NCBI GenBank assembly: GCA_023444055.1
Contig: JAEZRV010000002.1
Coordinates: 62,001 to 126,000, forward strand
DNA length: 64,000 nucleotides
Source of the DNA: Bacillota bacterium
Lineage (GTDB): Bacteria > Bacillota > Clostridia > Acetivibrionales > DSM-1351
Direction of reading: 5' to 3'
The notes below the pieces were generated by a model, which was given only the letters and a program-made list of their open reading frames with translations, had not been told where the DNA came from and did no database searches. A program made the position numbers and the translations under genes. This document shows, in pieces, positions 25,544-34,882 of the stretch. The number at the start of each line of letters is the position of its first letter. Positions within the stretch are counted from its first letter, which is position 1.

Positions 25544-26488
25544 TCAGGTGTCTAAAATTTGCTTAGTATCATATCCTAACTCAGCAAATCCTGACCAGAG
25601 AAACTCTATTTTCTTAATATGAACTTTTATAAGATTTAGCGCAACTGGCAAGGAAATCACCTCTTCTATATTTAAACCTCTGTTTATCATTACAGAAATA
25701 TATTCATCGCTTTCTATTTCAATTATTTCAGCAACACCAGCAATCTGCATACCAGCCAATTTACTCATACTTCTATATGATTCAAAAATGCTGATTGATA
25801 CATTTTGATTTATAATAATATTTGCAAATTTCTCTCCGCCTTCACTAACAATATAAATACATTCATCAATAAACATATATTCTATTGGAGTTGACCTAAC
25901 GGCTACATTACGCCCTGTACCCAGTGCACATGTGTTATGATTTTTAATAAAATCTGTTATGTAAACTTTAAGTTCCCGCTCATTAAGTGTTTTGCTACTC
26001 CTATCTTTTATTTTTTTTATATTAAGAGCCAATTCTACAAATGCATTTTGATCAAACAGTTTACAATCATTAAGCGGAAAGCCTGTTTTATTGCTGAAAC
26101 TCTTCATCAATTCATAATCCTCACCGCTAAGTTTACTAAGTATAAGCTCTCCACCAATATAGGACTGCAAACAAACACTATCTCCAAGAATATCTGTCAA
26201 AGGTTTTAAATACTTATCTGCAAGATTTTTGGCTAAGCAAGAGCATAACAAAATTACCTTTTTTTGCTTAATCCACTCTGCATTCTTTGATACAAATTCA
26301 ATTATATTTTTGTCCACACTTTCTAAATAAACAGGCGTACATATAACTATAGCACTAAATTTTTTATAATCTTCTTTAAACTCAGATACTTTGCAATATC
26401 TTGCAGGTCCCAAAATAAGCGATAAACTCTTTGCAATATATTCTGTAAAACCATATTTACTCTCATATAATATTAATGTTCTTTCCAT
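25544..26488 (-). CDS. Flavodoxin / FMN-binding split-barrel fusion protein
   Basis: Two flavin domains in one chain. Residues ~1-160 are flavodoxin-like (TLILYESKYGFTEYIAKSL, VICTPVYLESVDKNIIEFV), similar to HemG/long flavodoxin. Residues ~180-300 resemble the pyridoxamine-oxidase-like split barrel (FIKNHNTCALGTGRNVAVRSTPIEYMFIDECIYIVSE). It could pass electrons between two FMNs. The ATG at 26488 matches the flavodoxin start; an in-frame GTG at 26521 has GGGGAT upstream. A diverged copy of the five-member leader family lies in front. Confidence 0.82.
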   Translation of the reverse strand: MERTLILYESKYGFTEYIAKSLSLILGPARYCKVSEFKEDYKKFSAIVICTPVYLESVDKNIIEFVSKNAEWIKQKKVILLCSCLAKNLADKYLKPLTDILGDSVCLQSYIGGELILSKLSGEDYELMKSFSNKTGFPLNDCKLFDQNAFVELALNIKKIKDRSSKTLNERELKVYITDFIKNHNTCALGTGRNVAVRSTPIEYMFIDECIYIVSEGGEKFANIIINQNVSISIFESYRSMSKLAGMQIAGVAEIIEIESDEYISVMINRGLNIEEVISLPVALNLIKVHIKKIEFLWSGFAELGYDTKQILDT

Positions 26489-26517
26489 AATCGTGTCCAA
26501 ATATTTAGAGTCGTATT

Positions 26518-26610
26518 GCACTTATCCCCGCCTATATAAGTGCAGTACAGATTCGTGCAAAACAACATAGAAATGACATGGACTAAGCACCTCCTTCAAA
26601 TATATTAATA
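26518..26610 (-). promoter_or_regulatory. SD-hairpin-start leader, copy B (flavodoxin fusion, diverged)
   Basis: On the minus strand AAGGAGGTGCTTAGTCCATG, then TCATTTCTATG, lines up with the AAGGAGGTACCGAGCCCATG, then CCATTTCTGTC, of copies C and E. A short ORF starts at that ATG (MSFLCCFARICTALI). The long-range stem of the other copies is not kept; instead a local hairpin GCACTTAT / ATAAGTGC (26518-26543) lies just before the coding start. It is the most diverged of the five. Confidence 0.55.
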
Positions 26611-26893
26611 AGCTCTTAACACATAACATCCTTGCATCAAATGTATTTTATTAATCGTTATTATAATTATACTTATATTTATAGATTTTTTCCTCATTTT
26701 TTTAAACAAATCTAAATAAACCGACCTCATAACGGCTTTTCAGTAAAAAGACTTAATTGCATAAATTAAGTCACTATAAAGGCTCACCGCTCTTAAATTT
26801 TTAATACTATATTATGGGTAATATAGATATTTTTATTATTTATTGTATAATAAGTAATATAAATCAATTTTATAATTTTTAAGGAGAAACATA
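26611..26893. other. Divergent gap before the kelch gene
   Basis: No ORF. It holds promoters for the flavodoxin fusion (minus) and the kelch gene (plus). A hairpin GACTTAATT..AATTAAGTC lies near 26750-26772. Confidence 0.4.
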
Positions 26894-28735
26894 ATGAAAA
26901 CTAAAACGAAAAACATGCTGAAAAAACTAGTGTGTGTAGTACTAACTACACTACTAGCACTCTCTACCTTTTCTATGCCATTTTCTTATTTAGTAGCTAA
27001 TGCCGAAACTACTGAGCAAGAAACATTTTCATGGCAAAAGTACACCCATTACCTTACAGATCAGGCTTATAAAGGTACAAATTTAAATGGTCAAACAACA
27101 AACGACCATATTATATTGAATGGAAACATTATTACTTTTTATGGTTACGGTAAACCCCAGTATATTGATTATTTATTTATGCAAAATGACAGTAGTGATA
27201 AAAAGACCTTCACTTTTAAAATTGATGAGGCTGGAATTAATTACCACAGCATGTACGGAGGAGGTTTCCTATTTAATGGAAAAATAGAAAACGATATGCT
27301 AACATCATATATGCTGTTATATGAACAAGGAGGTATTGGATTATATAAAGTTGGTCCTGTAAATGCCACTAATTTTAATAATGGAACACAAACTTGGAGT
27401 AAAATCACCACATTTGTAAAGACTGGCAGCGTCCATGATATTAAAATCGAGGTTGATTCAAGTATACTAAATATGTGGGATAATGGTACACAAATAGTAT
27501 CAAATTATAAGCTTAGTCAGGTTATTGGAAACGGTTTTGGACCTATAGCAGTATATAAATCTCATAATTGTACTATACTATCATACTTTACTTTTAGTAA
27601 TTTAAAAATGAAAATTGCTGATAAAGAAATCGTTATTATTCCGATTCCAAAATTTATTGATGTGGATTCAAGTACTCCATATCAAACTGACTTATCGTGG
27701 TCAAGTGTTAATCAAGCAATACGATATGACTTGGAAATTGACGGCAATATTGTTGACGTTGGTAATACTACGTCTTATTCTCATCTAAATTTATTTTCTG
27801 GCACCACCCATAAATATAAAGTAAGAGCAATTTGTCCTTTTGGTACCGGAGAATGGAGCGATGAAGTAGGTACTATTACTCTGGGTGAACCAAATACATG
27901 GACTAAAAAAGCCAGTATGCTAATTCCCAGAACCAGTGCTGTTACATTGAATGTAAACAAAAAAATTTATGTTTTAGGAGGAATAACCACTACTGGTATC
28001 GCTACTAAATCAATTGAAGTATATGATCCTTCGAATAACTCATGGACGGAATCATCTAATATGACTAAAGAGCGGTCTGGTATGGCTGGTGCTTCAATTG
28101 GAGATAAAATATACATATTTGGAGGAAAAGAAGCCTCAAAGGCTATTGCTACCTGTGAAGTGTTTGATACAAAAAAGCAAACATGGTCTAATTTACCAGA
28201 CATGCCAACACCTAGATTTAACACATCAGCAGTTTCAGTAGGTGGTAAAATATATGTAATCGGAGGTCATAACGGCAATCGTTTTATAAATGTCGTAGAG
28301 GAATATGACCCTGCTACAAACCAATGGTCATCTAAACAAATAATGCCTACTGCGAGAAGTATGAGTGCAATTACAGCTATCAATGACATTATATACGTAA
28401 TCGGTGGCTATAATGGTGATTATCTGAATGTAGTCGAGGCTTATGATACCAGTAAAGACATTTGGGAACAGAAAGCAAGTATGACTACAGCAAGACGTAA
28501 TCTTGGAGTTGCAGCCATAAACGATTTGGTCTATGCAGTAGGAGGAAATAATACAAATGGCGAACTTACAAAATTAGAAATGTATAATCCTGCATTAGAT
28601 ACATGGACAGATAAAATGGATATGCCAACGCCACGAAGCTATTGCGGATTCGTATCTGTATATGGTGCAATTTTTGCAATAGGAGGAGTATTAAAAGGTT
28701 CACCATGTGATAATGTAGAGATGTATAATCCTTAA
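26894..28735 (+). CDS. Secreted kelch-repeat protein
   Basis: A 613 aa exported protein. The signal peptide ends near VANAETT (~38). Residues ~40-250 are beta-rich and may be a lectin/laminin-G-like domain (a guess). Residues ~258-335 look like fibronectin type III (TPYQTDLSWSSVNQAIRYDLEIDG). Residues ~340-613 hold about six kelch motifs (KIYVLGGITTTG, KIYVIGGHNGNR, IIYVIGGYNGDY), enough for a full beta-propeller. It probably binds a glycan or protein outside the cell. There is no LPXTG sorting motif. The RBS AAGGAGA is 6 nt upstream. Confidence 0.88.
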   Translation: MKTKTKNMLKKLVCVVLTTLLALSTFSMPFSYLVANAETTEQETFSWQKYTHYLTDQAYKGTNLNGQTTNDHIILNGNIITFYGYGKPQYIDYLFMQNDSSDKKTFTFKIDEAGINYHSMYGGGFLFNGKIENDMLTSYMLLYEQGGIGLYKVGPVNATNFNNGTQTWSKITTFVKTGSVHDIKIEVDSSILNMWDNGTQIVSNYKLSQVIGNGFGPIAVYKSHNCTILSYFTFSNLKMKIADKEIVIIPIPKFIDVDSSTPYQTDLSWSSVNQAIRYDLEIDGNIVDVGNTTSYSHLNLFSGTTHKYKVRAICPFGTGEWSDEVGTITLGEPNTWTKKASMLIPRTSAVTLNVNKKIYVLGGITTTGIATKSIEVYDPSNNSWTESSNMTKERSGMAGASIGDKIYIFGGKEASKAIATCEVFDTKKQTWSNLPDMPTPRFNTSAVSVGGKIYVIGGHNGNRFINVVEEYDPATNQWSSKQIMPTARSMSAITAINDIIYVIGGYNGDYLNVVEAYDTSKDIWEQKASMTTARRNLGVAAINDLVYAVGGNNTNGELTKLEMYNPALDTWTDKMDMPTPRSYCGFVSVYGAIFAIGGVLKGSPCDNVEMYNP

Positions 28736-28771
28736 AACCAAAAAACAAAAAATTATTTACAGTTCCAAATA

Positions 28772-28818
28772 AATAAGAGGTTGTTGTATAACAGAATTCA
28801 CAACAGCCTCTTATTTCT
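28772..28818. terminator. Terminator after kelch gene
   Basis: AATAAGAGG.TTGTTGT pairs with ACAACA.CCTCTTATT, followed by TTCTAAG. It lies between convergent genes and may act both ways. Confidence 0.82.
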
Positions 28819-28875
28819 AAGTATACATTGCATTTTAATAGTTGTAATAAAATATAAACTTAGCAGCTTATATTT

Positions 28876-30603
28876 TTACACATATATATCTGAAAACTCA
28901 ACATTTATCCTATCTGAATAAATATTTGAGTCTACAATATAATTTTGATATTCATCTAATTGATTGCTATTCAATTTTATTATCGGAAGTTTTACTGTAA
29001 ATTCGCTTCCACTTCCAAGCCTACTTTCAACGCTAATTTTTCCGCCGTGAAGCTCAACAAATGACTTTGCCAGTGATAGTCCAATACCGCTTCCTTCATG
29101 ATTTCTTGATAGTATATTATCAATATTGTTGAATCTTTCAAATATCATATCTAACTTCCCTGAAGGTATGCCTATTCCTGTATCCTTAACTGAAATATAA
29201 GTATCCTCACTTGTTACATAAATACTTACAATAATATTTCCGCCTGCTTCAGTAAATTTGATAGCATTTGATAGCAGGTTTAATAAAATTCTTTCAACTT
29301 TATCCGGATCCACAGCTACGGTTAGTTCCTTTATACTTTTGTTAAATGTTACATTTATCCGCTTTGCTTTAGCATACTCCGCTACAGAATTCGTAAGTTT
29401 CTCTACAAGACGGACAATATTCAAATTTTGCAACTGCAATCTCATAAATCCCGCATCGACTTTTGTAACATCAATAAGATTATTAATTAGTCTTAATAAC
29501 CTTCTGCAGTTTTGCTTAACAGTTCTTATATGGTTACAATAATAATTTTTCTCTACACTATCCATATTTTTCACTTTCATTTCAAAAAGCTGTGTAGCAC
29601 TCTGTATAACAGTTATAGGTGTCTTTAGCTCATGACTGATATTCGCAACAAATGTATTTTTTGCGTTATTAGCTTCTTCGGCTTGCAATTTTGCATTTTG
29701 CAATTCATTCATCACATTTACATTTTCTGTAATATCTCTTGTTACTACGATGTAACTATCACAATCACCTATTTCATCATATATCAACTTACTTATCTGT
29801 GCTGAATACCACACTTCTCTACCATTTATAATTACTGAACAATTAATGGTTTGTATAATATCCCCGTTTTTTACTTTATGTAGAGCATTATCTAAAGCAT
29901 TTCCTATACTTTCTGGGAGTACTTCATTAAGTTTTTTATCAATAAATTTACCTACATGTATATACAAATTTGCATCTAAGGATTTGTTATACTCAATTAA
30001 TCTTGTTGAACTATCTAACACAAAAACAAAATCCTGCATAGAATTTAATAATCTGCTGTATTTGCTATTAACTTGCTTGTATTTCTGTTTTGCTATGTTG
30101 CTTTCAACAAGTGTAATTACAAGAGAACTATAATACTCAATAATGCTGATAACTTTTTCTTTTGAGAAAATCGGAACATTATTAAGAGCCTTGGTATATT
30201 CATCTTCGACAAATCCAAACTCATGAGCTTGATTCCTGAAAAAGCCAACATTTGCAGTCTCACCTTCATAGAAAAACTTTCCAAACACTAATGTTGCTAT
30301 TTCTACTCCTTCAACAATTACTGGCATAGATATTTCACACGAATTATCAGTATATCTGTACGCTATAAAATCACTATTATTCAAATTCTTTTTGAGTTTT
30401 TCGTCAATTACTTTAGAAAATTTTGAATTGGAGAGATTTATTTCGCTGAGATTTATGTAAACTCTCAGACTCATAGTAGATAAAATAGTTTTACCTTGAG
30501 TATCAAGTATACTAACTGGCATTCCTGTTATTGAATATAAATTATCTACCATTTTCTGTAATATTTTTAAGTCAATAAGTTCTTCCAATACCCATTCTTT
30601 CAT
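28876..30603 (-). CDS. PocR-PAS sensor histidine kinase
   Basis: A 575 aa cytoplasmic kinase. Residues ~5-170 resemble the PocR ligand-binding domain (LIDLKILQKMVDNLYSITGMPVSILD), ~180-300 is a PAS domain (MQDFVFVLDSSTRLIEYNK), then HisKA with the phosphohistidine in ANISHELKTPITVIQS, and an ATPase domain with LLNLLSNAIKFTEAGG, DTGIGIPSGKLDMIFERF and GSGIGLSLAK. PocR domains often bind small diols or hydrocarbon derivatives. No response regulator gene is adjacent, so it is an orphan kinase. Confidence 0.9.
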   Translation of the reverse strand: MKEWVLEELIDLKILQKMVDNLYSITGMPVSILDTQGKTILSTMSLRVYINLSEINLSNSKFSKVIDEKLKKNLNNSDFIAYRYTDNSCEISMPVIVEGVEIATLVFGKFFYEGETANVGFFRNQAHEFGFVEDEYTKALNNVPIFSKEKVISIIEYYSSLVITLVESNIAKQKYKQVNSKYSRLLNSMQDFVFVLDSSTRLIEYNKSLDANLYIHVGKFIDKKLNEVLPESIGNALDNALHKVKNGDIIQTINCSVIINGREVWYSAQISKLIYDEIGDCDSYIVVTRDITENVNVMNELQNAKLQAEEANNAKNTFVANISHELKTPITVIQSATQLFEMKVKNMDSVEKNYYCNHIRTVKQNCRRLLRLINNLIDVTKVDAGFMRLQLQNLNIVRLVEKLTNSVAEYAKAKRINVTFNKSIKELTVAVDPDKVERILLNLLSNAIKFTEAGGNIIVSIYVTSEDTYISVKDTGIGIPSGKLDMIFERFNNIDNILSRNHEGSGIGLSLAKSFVELHGGKISVESRLGSGSEFTVKLPIIKLNSNQLDEYQNYIVDSNIYSDRINVEFSDIYV

Positions 30604-30716
30604 TTTAACACCCCAAGTAGGTTTTTATGAACTTTTAAAACTTATCTTTAAATTAAAATTTTTCATAATACAAATCGCTCAAATTCTATAACTCTATAAT
30701 TCTACATTTTTTCCTA

Positions 30717-32534
30717 TTATCCTTTATTTTTATCGCTTTTCTTTAAGGATATATGAGCTTTTATTGCAAACATGAACTGTTCACCATATTTATCCAATTT
30801 AAAAGCCCCAACACCTGACACCTTCAGCATATCTTCTTCACTGGTTGGACACTTTTTACACATATCTTTGAGCGTTGCATCAGAAAAAACTACAAAAGGC
30901 GGCACATTTTGTTTGTCTGCTATGCGTTTTCGAATAGCTCTTAGTTCATCAAACAGGACATTATCTACAGGAACTTTTTCATCATCTGCTACAGCCTTTT
31001 GTTTACTGATTATTCTCTTTATAGTTACCTTTTTACTTCCTTTCAGTACCTCTACTGCCATTTTGTTTAGCTTAAGCACGGGATATTGATCTCCATATAA
31101 AGCTATATAATTTTCAGCAACTAAAAACGATATCAGCTCCTTAATTGTATCCTTTGAATACTCCTTCATAATTCCGTATGTAGTAAGCTTATTAAACCCC
31201 ATAGTTCTGATTTTTTCAGTATTACTGCCTCGAAGAACATCGGCTACAGCGACACTTCCGAAGCGCTCACCCATTCTCTTTATACAGGACATTATCTTCT
31301 GAGCTTCAATTGTAACATCTGTGCTATCAATGTCGTTATTGCAATTTCCGCAGTTACCGCAATGTTCTTTTGTATCTTTCTCTCCAAAATAATCAAGAAT
31401 ATATGCTCTAAGACACCTATCAGTATTACAGTAGTCAACAATTTCATTTAGCTTTTGATATTCTCCCGCTTTATCAATATCTTCACTTCCATTTTCAATA
31501 AAAAGCTTATTTGTAATAATATCTGATGCAGAATACAGCATTACACACTCTGCCCTTTCCCCATCACGTCCTGCCCTCCCTGCTTCTTGATAGTAGCTTT
31601 CCATATTTTTAGGCATATTATAATGTATTACAAAAGATATGTTTGACTTATCAATTCCCATTCCAAAAGCATTTGTAGCAACCATTATAGGAATACGGTC
31701 ATTTATAAAGTTTTCCTGGTTAATTGACTTCTCATTTTCAGATAATCCCGCATGATACCTAGTTGCTATATAGCCCTTCTTATTTAGCTTTTCATTTATT
31801 GACTCTACAGTCTTTCTTGTAGATGCATACACAATTCCAGATTTGCCTTTAGCATTACTTAAATATTTTAGTAATTGTTCAAATTTATTTTTTGGTTTCA
31901 ATACCTCTAAATATAGGTTCTCTCTATCAAAGCCAGTTGTAACAGAAAACGGACTATTCAGTTTTAACAGCGTAATTATATCGTCTTTAACAATTGGTGT
32001 GGCTGTTGCTGTAAATGCAGCCATTACTGGTCTATGTGCCAATCTTTCCAGCAACTTAGGAATTTCTCTATAGCTCGGTCTGAAATCGTGTCCCCATTGA
32101 GAAACACAATGAGCCTCATCAACTGCCACCATTGAAACATTAATAGACTGTACAAGTTCTAGAAAGCTATCAGTCTCCAGTCTTTCAGGTGCTACATATA
32201 TAAGCTTATATGCCCCTACTTTTGCATTTGCAATAACCTTTCTAAACTCTGCTAAACTAAGAGAACTATTTATAAAGACTGCTTTAATACCTGTTTCACA
32301 GAGGGTATCAACCTGATCCTTCATTAAAGATATAAGGGGCGAAATTACAATGGTTATACCATCAAACATTAGTGCTGGTATCTGGTAACAAATAGATTTA
32401 CCCGCCCCTGTAGGCATTATTGCTAAAACATCTGTACCTTTTAATATTTGCTCTATTATCTCACTTTGACCGTTTCTAAAATCATCATAGCCAAAATACT
32501 TTTTTAATAATTCAGTTGATTGCTGTTTGTTCAT
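30717..32534 (-). CDS. recQ: ATP-dependent DNA helicase RecQ
   Basis: A 605 aa 3'-5' helicase. It has FGYDDFRNGQSEII (motif 0), Walker A MPTGAGKSICYQIPA, DEAH box VDEAHCVSQWGHDFRPSY, the QxxGRAGRDG motif VI, a zinc site CNTDRCLRAYILDYFG...CGNCGNC, an RQC-like winged helix and a C-terminal HRDC domain (RKRIADKQNVPPFVVFSDATL). It takes part in recombination repair and fork restart. The ATG at 32534 is the family start; 50 further upstream codons are open but have no similarity. A second, different RecQ-like gene is at 61875. Confidence 0.95.
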   Translation of the reverse strand: MNKQQSTELLKKYFGYDDFRNGQSEIIEQILKGTDVLAIMPTGAGKSICYQIPALMFDGITIVISPLISLMKDQVDTLCETGIKAVFINSSLSLAEFRKVIANAKVGAYKLIYVAPERLETDSFLELVQSINVSMVAVDEAHCVSQWGHDFRPSYREIPKLLERLAHRPVMAAFTATATPIVKDDIITLLKLNSPFSVTTGFDRENLYLEVLKPKNKFEQLLKYLSNAKGKSGIVYASTRKTVESINEKLNKKGYIATRYHAGLSENEKSINQENFINDRIPIMVATNAFGMGIDKSNISFVIHYNMPKNMESYYQEAGRAGRDGERAECVMLYSASDIITNKLFIENGSEDIDKAGEYQKLNEIVDYCNTDRCLRAYILDYFGEKDTKEHCGNCGNCNNDIDSTDVTIEAQKIMSCIKRMGERFGSVAVADVLRGSNTEKIRTMGFNKLTTYGIMKEYSKDTIKELISFLVAENYIALYGDQYPVLKLNKMAVEVLKGSKKVTIKRIISKQKAVADDEKVPVDNVLFDELRAIRKRIADKQNVPPFVVFSDATLKDMCKKCPTSEEDMLKVSGVGAFKLDKYGEQFMFAIKAHISLKKSDKNKG

Positions 32535-32753
32535 TATTATGTAGGTGCTCCTTTTTCTATTTCTTGCAGCCTTTGGTATAAATCTTAAATGTACTTCTAG
32601 TATATTTTTAATTAATGAAGTTGTCATTAGATTATTAGGACTAAGTTTAGGTATTAGCTTTGCAATATAAAAGATTATCAGCATGAGAAAAATAATAAAA
32701 TTGTGAAAATACTAACAGATAGCTTACGTTAAAGATGGCTATAAGCCTATAGA

Positions 32754-32779
32754 TTGAAAAATGCGAAGTTTACATTTCG
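32754..32779. repeat. 26-bp repeat shared with ileS leader
   Basis: The plus-strand word with core TTGAAAAATGCGAAGTTTAC is the reverse complement of 4762-4788 (one base longer there). Flanks are unlike, so the shared part is short. It lies upstream of recQ. Confidence 0.7.
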
Positions 32780-32805
32780 TGCATTCATCGTTCTCTTCGC
32801 ATATC

Positions 32806-32827
32806 AAAAAGCTGCAGGCAGCTTTTT
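32806..32827. terminator. Terminator of the PH-domain gene
   Basis: AAAAAGCTGC AG GCAGCTTTTT is a perfect palindrome with A/T runs, about 40 nt past the stop of the minus-strand PH-domain gene. A second GGCAGGCAG..CTGCCTGC pairing overlaps it. Confidence 0.75.
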
Positions 32828-32865
32828 GTGGTTCTGCCTGCCTTACTCTTTAATAACTACGCGTA

Positions 32866-33243
32866 CTATTTTAAAACATACCCAGCAAGCACACTTTGCA
32901 CTTCATAGATATTTAGACTCTTATTAAATGTCTTTTGAATTGGTAACGCCATTCCTGAAAGCCAAATTTTCAATTCAGCATCTAAATCAAGGTGTCCAGC
33001 TGTTTCTATACTAAAATGAATTATACTCTTGTAGGGAATTGAATGATAATCAACCTTTTTTCCTGTCAATCCCTGTTTGTCCACTAATAACAGTCTTTTG
33101 TCTGTAAATACAAAATAATCTCGAATAAGCTTATATGCTTTTTCAATTCTTTCTCCATTTGCAAGAAGGTTTCCTAATTCCTTTTGAATATCTTCTAATT
33201 TAACCTCTGATGCATTACCAAGCAGTCCATCCATCAAACCCAT
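32866..33243 (-). CDS. Bacterial PH-domain protein
   Basis: A 125 aa single-domain protein of the bacterial pleckstrin-homology family (bPH_1, YvbH-like). Typical features are the N-terminal MGLMDGLLGNASEV, LIRDYFVFTDKRLLLVDKQGLTGKKVDYHSIPYKSIIHFSIETAG and ELKIWLSG. The role is unknown. AAGGAGGAAA lies before the ATG. Confidence 0.92.
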   Translation of the reverse strand: MGLMDGLLGNASEVKLEDIQKELGNLLANGERIEKAYKLIRDYFVFTDKRLLLVDKQGLTGKKVDYHSIPYKSIIHFSIETAGHLDLDAELKIWLSGMALPIQKTFNKSLNIYEVQSVLAGYVLK

Positions 33244-33396
33244 GTTATTTTCCTCCTTAAGTATTTTTCATTAACTTATATTATACCGTTTAACCTTGGG
33301 ATTTCATAGGTATTTTTTATAATTATCCCTTATTAGTATATTATTGGATTGAAGCAGTTAATCTTCGACTATTTTAGCTTAAAAAAACATATAGAG

Positions 33397-34236
33397 CTAC
33401 CACATTCGCTCGATACCTTCGTCTGTAATCTTGATAGCGCCCTCTTTAAAAAGTCTTCCAACAGCTCTTTTAAATGCTGCCTTGCTTATATTGAATTCAG
33501 CTTTAATACTTTCAGGTGAGCTACTATCATTTAGTGGAAGTTTTCCGTTATTTAACTCCAATTTGTTCATAATCTTTTGTGAATCACTTTCAATTTCATT
33601 GTAGGCTTCATTCCTTAAGCTTAACTCAAGTTTTCCATCCGGTCTTACTCTTTTTACTCTTACTTCTACATTATCACCCACAGCATAATTGCCATATAAT
33701 TCTTTGTTAGGAATTAAGCCATGATACTTGTTATCTACAGCCACAAAAGCTCCCAACTCTTTGCTAATCTCATATATGGTTCCCTTAACTCTGTCTTTTG
33801 CCTTATATGGTGATTCAAAACCTAGCATTTCATATACATTCATTGTTGCACATAATCTATCACTTTTATCTATATATAGACCAACCAAATACTTTTCACC
33901 TTCTACAACCTTATCTGATTGTTCCTTAAAAGGCAAAAACAAGTCTTTCTCTAGACCCCAATCCAAAAAGGCACCTATATTAGTATTTTCAACTACTTTT
34001 AAAACTGCCAGCTCTCCAATCGTTAGCATTGGCTTTCTTACTGTGGCTATTAACCTATCCTCAGAATCTTTATAAACAAATACCTCTACTTCGTCTCCTA
34101 CCTCTGTCCCTTCTGGTACCTGACTTTTAGGCAGTAAGATATCGTCATTGTCAGCACTGTTTTCTTTGTTAATGTATACTCCAATCTGAGTCTTTCTAAG
34201 CACTATTAATTTTTGTATTTTACCCAATTCTACCAT
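33397..34236 (-). CDS. cvfB: CvfB/YitL-type S1-like RNA-binding protein
   Basis: A 279 aa protein of the conserved virulence factor B family. Three S1-like/OB modules occupy ~1-215 (LTIGELAVLKVVENTNIGAFLDWGLEKDLFLP; KGTIYEISKELGAFVAVDNKYHGLIP), and a winged helix closes the protein (FNISKAAFKRAVGRLFKEGAIKI). It probably binds RNA or ribosomes; in Staphylococcus aureus the homologue affects virulence gene expression. AAAGGAAT lies before the ATG. Monocistronic. Confidence 0.93.
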   Translation of the reverse strand: MVELGKIQKLIVLRKTQIGVYINKENSADNDDILLPKSQVPEGTEVGDEVEVFVYKDSEDRLIATVRKPMLTIGELAVLKVVENTNIGAFLDWGLEKDLFLPFKEQSDKVVEGEKYLVGLYIDKSDRLCATMNVYEMLGFESPYKAKDRVKGTIYEISKELGAFVAVDNKYHGLIPNKELYGNYAVGDNVEVRVKRVRPDGKLELSLRNEAYNEIESDSQKIMNKLELNNGKLPLNDSSSPESIKAEFNISKAAFKRAVGRLFKEGAIKITDEGIERMW

Positions 34237-34882
34237 ACGTTATTCCTTTTCTTATATTTTATTTATAATTTAATATTTGTATTTTACTGACTATTTACTA
34301 GTTCTAAATTTCATTTTATATTTAATTACTATTCAGCCATATAATATAGATTATTAACTCAGCTTTCCCACATCAAAAGTACATTGGTGTTCATACTTTT
34401 TAATGGATATTTTGCATGTATTATTTTATTTTATAATGTATGTTTTATATAGGATATTTCAGTTTTCAAAGATACCTGTTTAAGTATACCGTTATTTTAT
34501 TAATATGAAAAGACTTTATTGCGCACGGAATCATTATTTATAAACCCCCTTCTCTTAGGAGTCTGTTGTTTATTTTTTCCTTAAAACAAAAGATGAGCCG
34601 CACACTAAATTTTTATTTTAGTGCGACAGCCCATTCTGCTTCTTATTCTAGTTTGCATGGAGCTGTTGCAAAATGCATCTTATTAATTATATATTGTATC
34701 TGTTTTTTTAACGATACATATATAATGTGTTTAAGAATTGTTTTGCAACAGCCCCATAGTCGCAGTATGCGACGTAACATCGTAAGATGTGCAAACGTTG
34801 CTCAATACTAATTCATTAGATATTTTAAAAGTTTCTATTATTTCCTATTCTACAATTCTCTATTACCTTGTAATTTCTTTAT
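34237..34882. other. 645-bp non-coding gap with repeats
   Basis: No believable gene. From left to right it has a fragment of the CAACTTTCCC repeat (34357-34400), a hairpin GCAC.CTAAAT..TTTTAGTGC near 34595-34625, and a MITE-like element (34659-34755). The sequence around 34756-34800 (GTCGCAGTATGCGAC and CGTAACATCGTAAG) also holds small inverted repeats. It is a hot spot for short repeats. Confidence 0.5.
34659..34755. mobile_element. 97-bp MITE-like element
   Basis: The ends GGAGCTGTTGCAAAA and TTTTGCAACAGCCCC are inverted repeats, matching at 14 of 15 positions. The AT-rich centre contains a further pairing (TGTATC..GATACA). It has no ORF. Isolated sequences matching the same end (AGGGACTGTTGCAAAAC) occur at 36395-36411 and 52036-52052. 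Many IS elements have CTGTTGCAAA-like ends, so this may be a non-autonomous derivative; no transposase is present in the window and no target duplication is clear. Confidence 0.6.

Noticed and set aside
30717..32534. Pairing this RecQ with the DprA-like gene as one system
   Set aside because: It has a standard HRDC domain and lies about 28 kb away; the helicase at 61875 is the coupled partner.
34566..34811. 81-codon plus-strand ORF
   Set aside because: It spans the MITE-like element and other inverted repeats, lacks an SD and has no domain-like composition.
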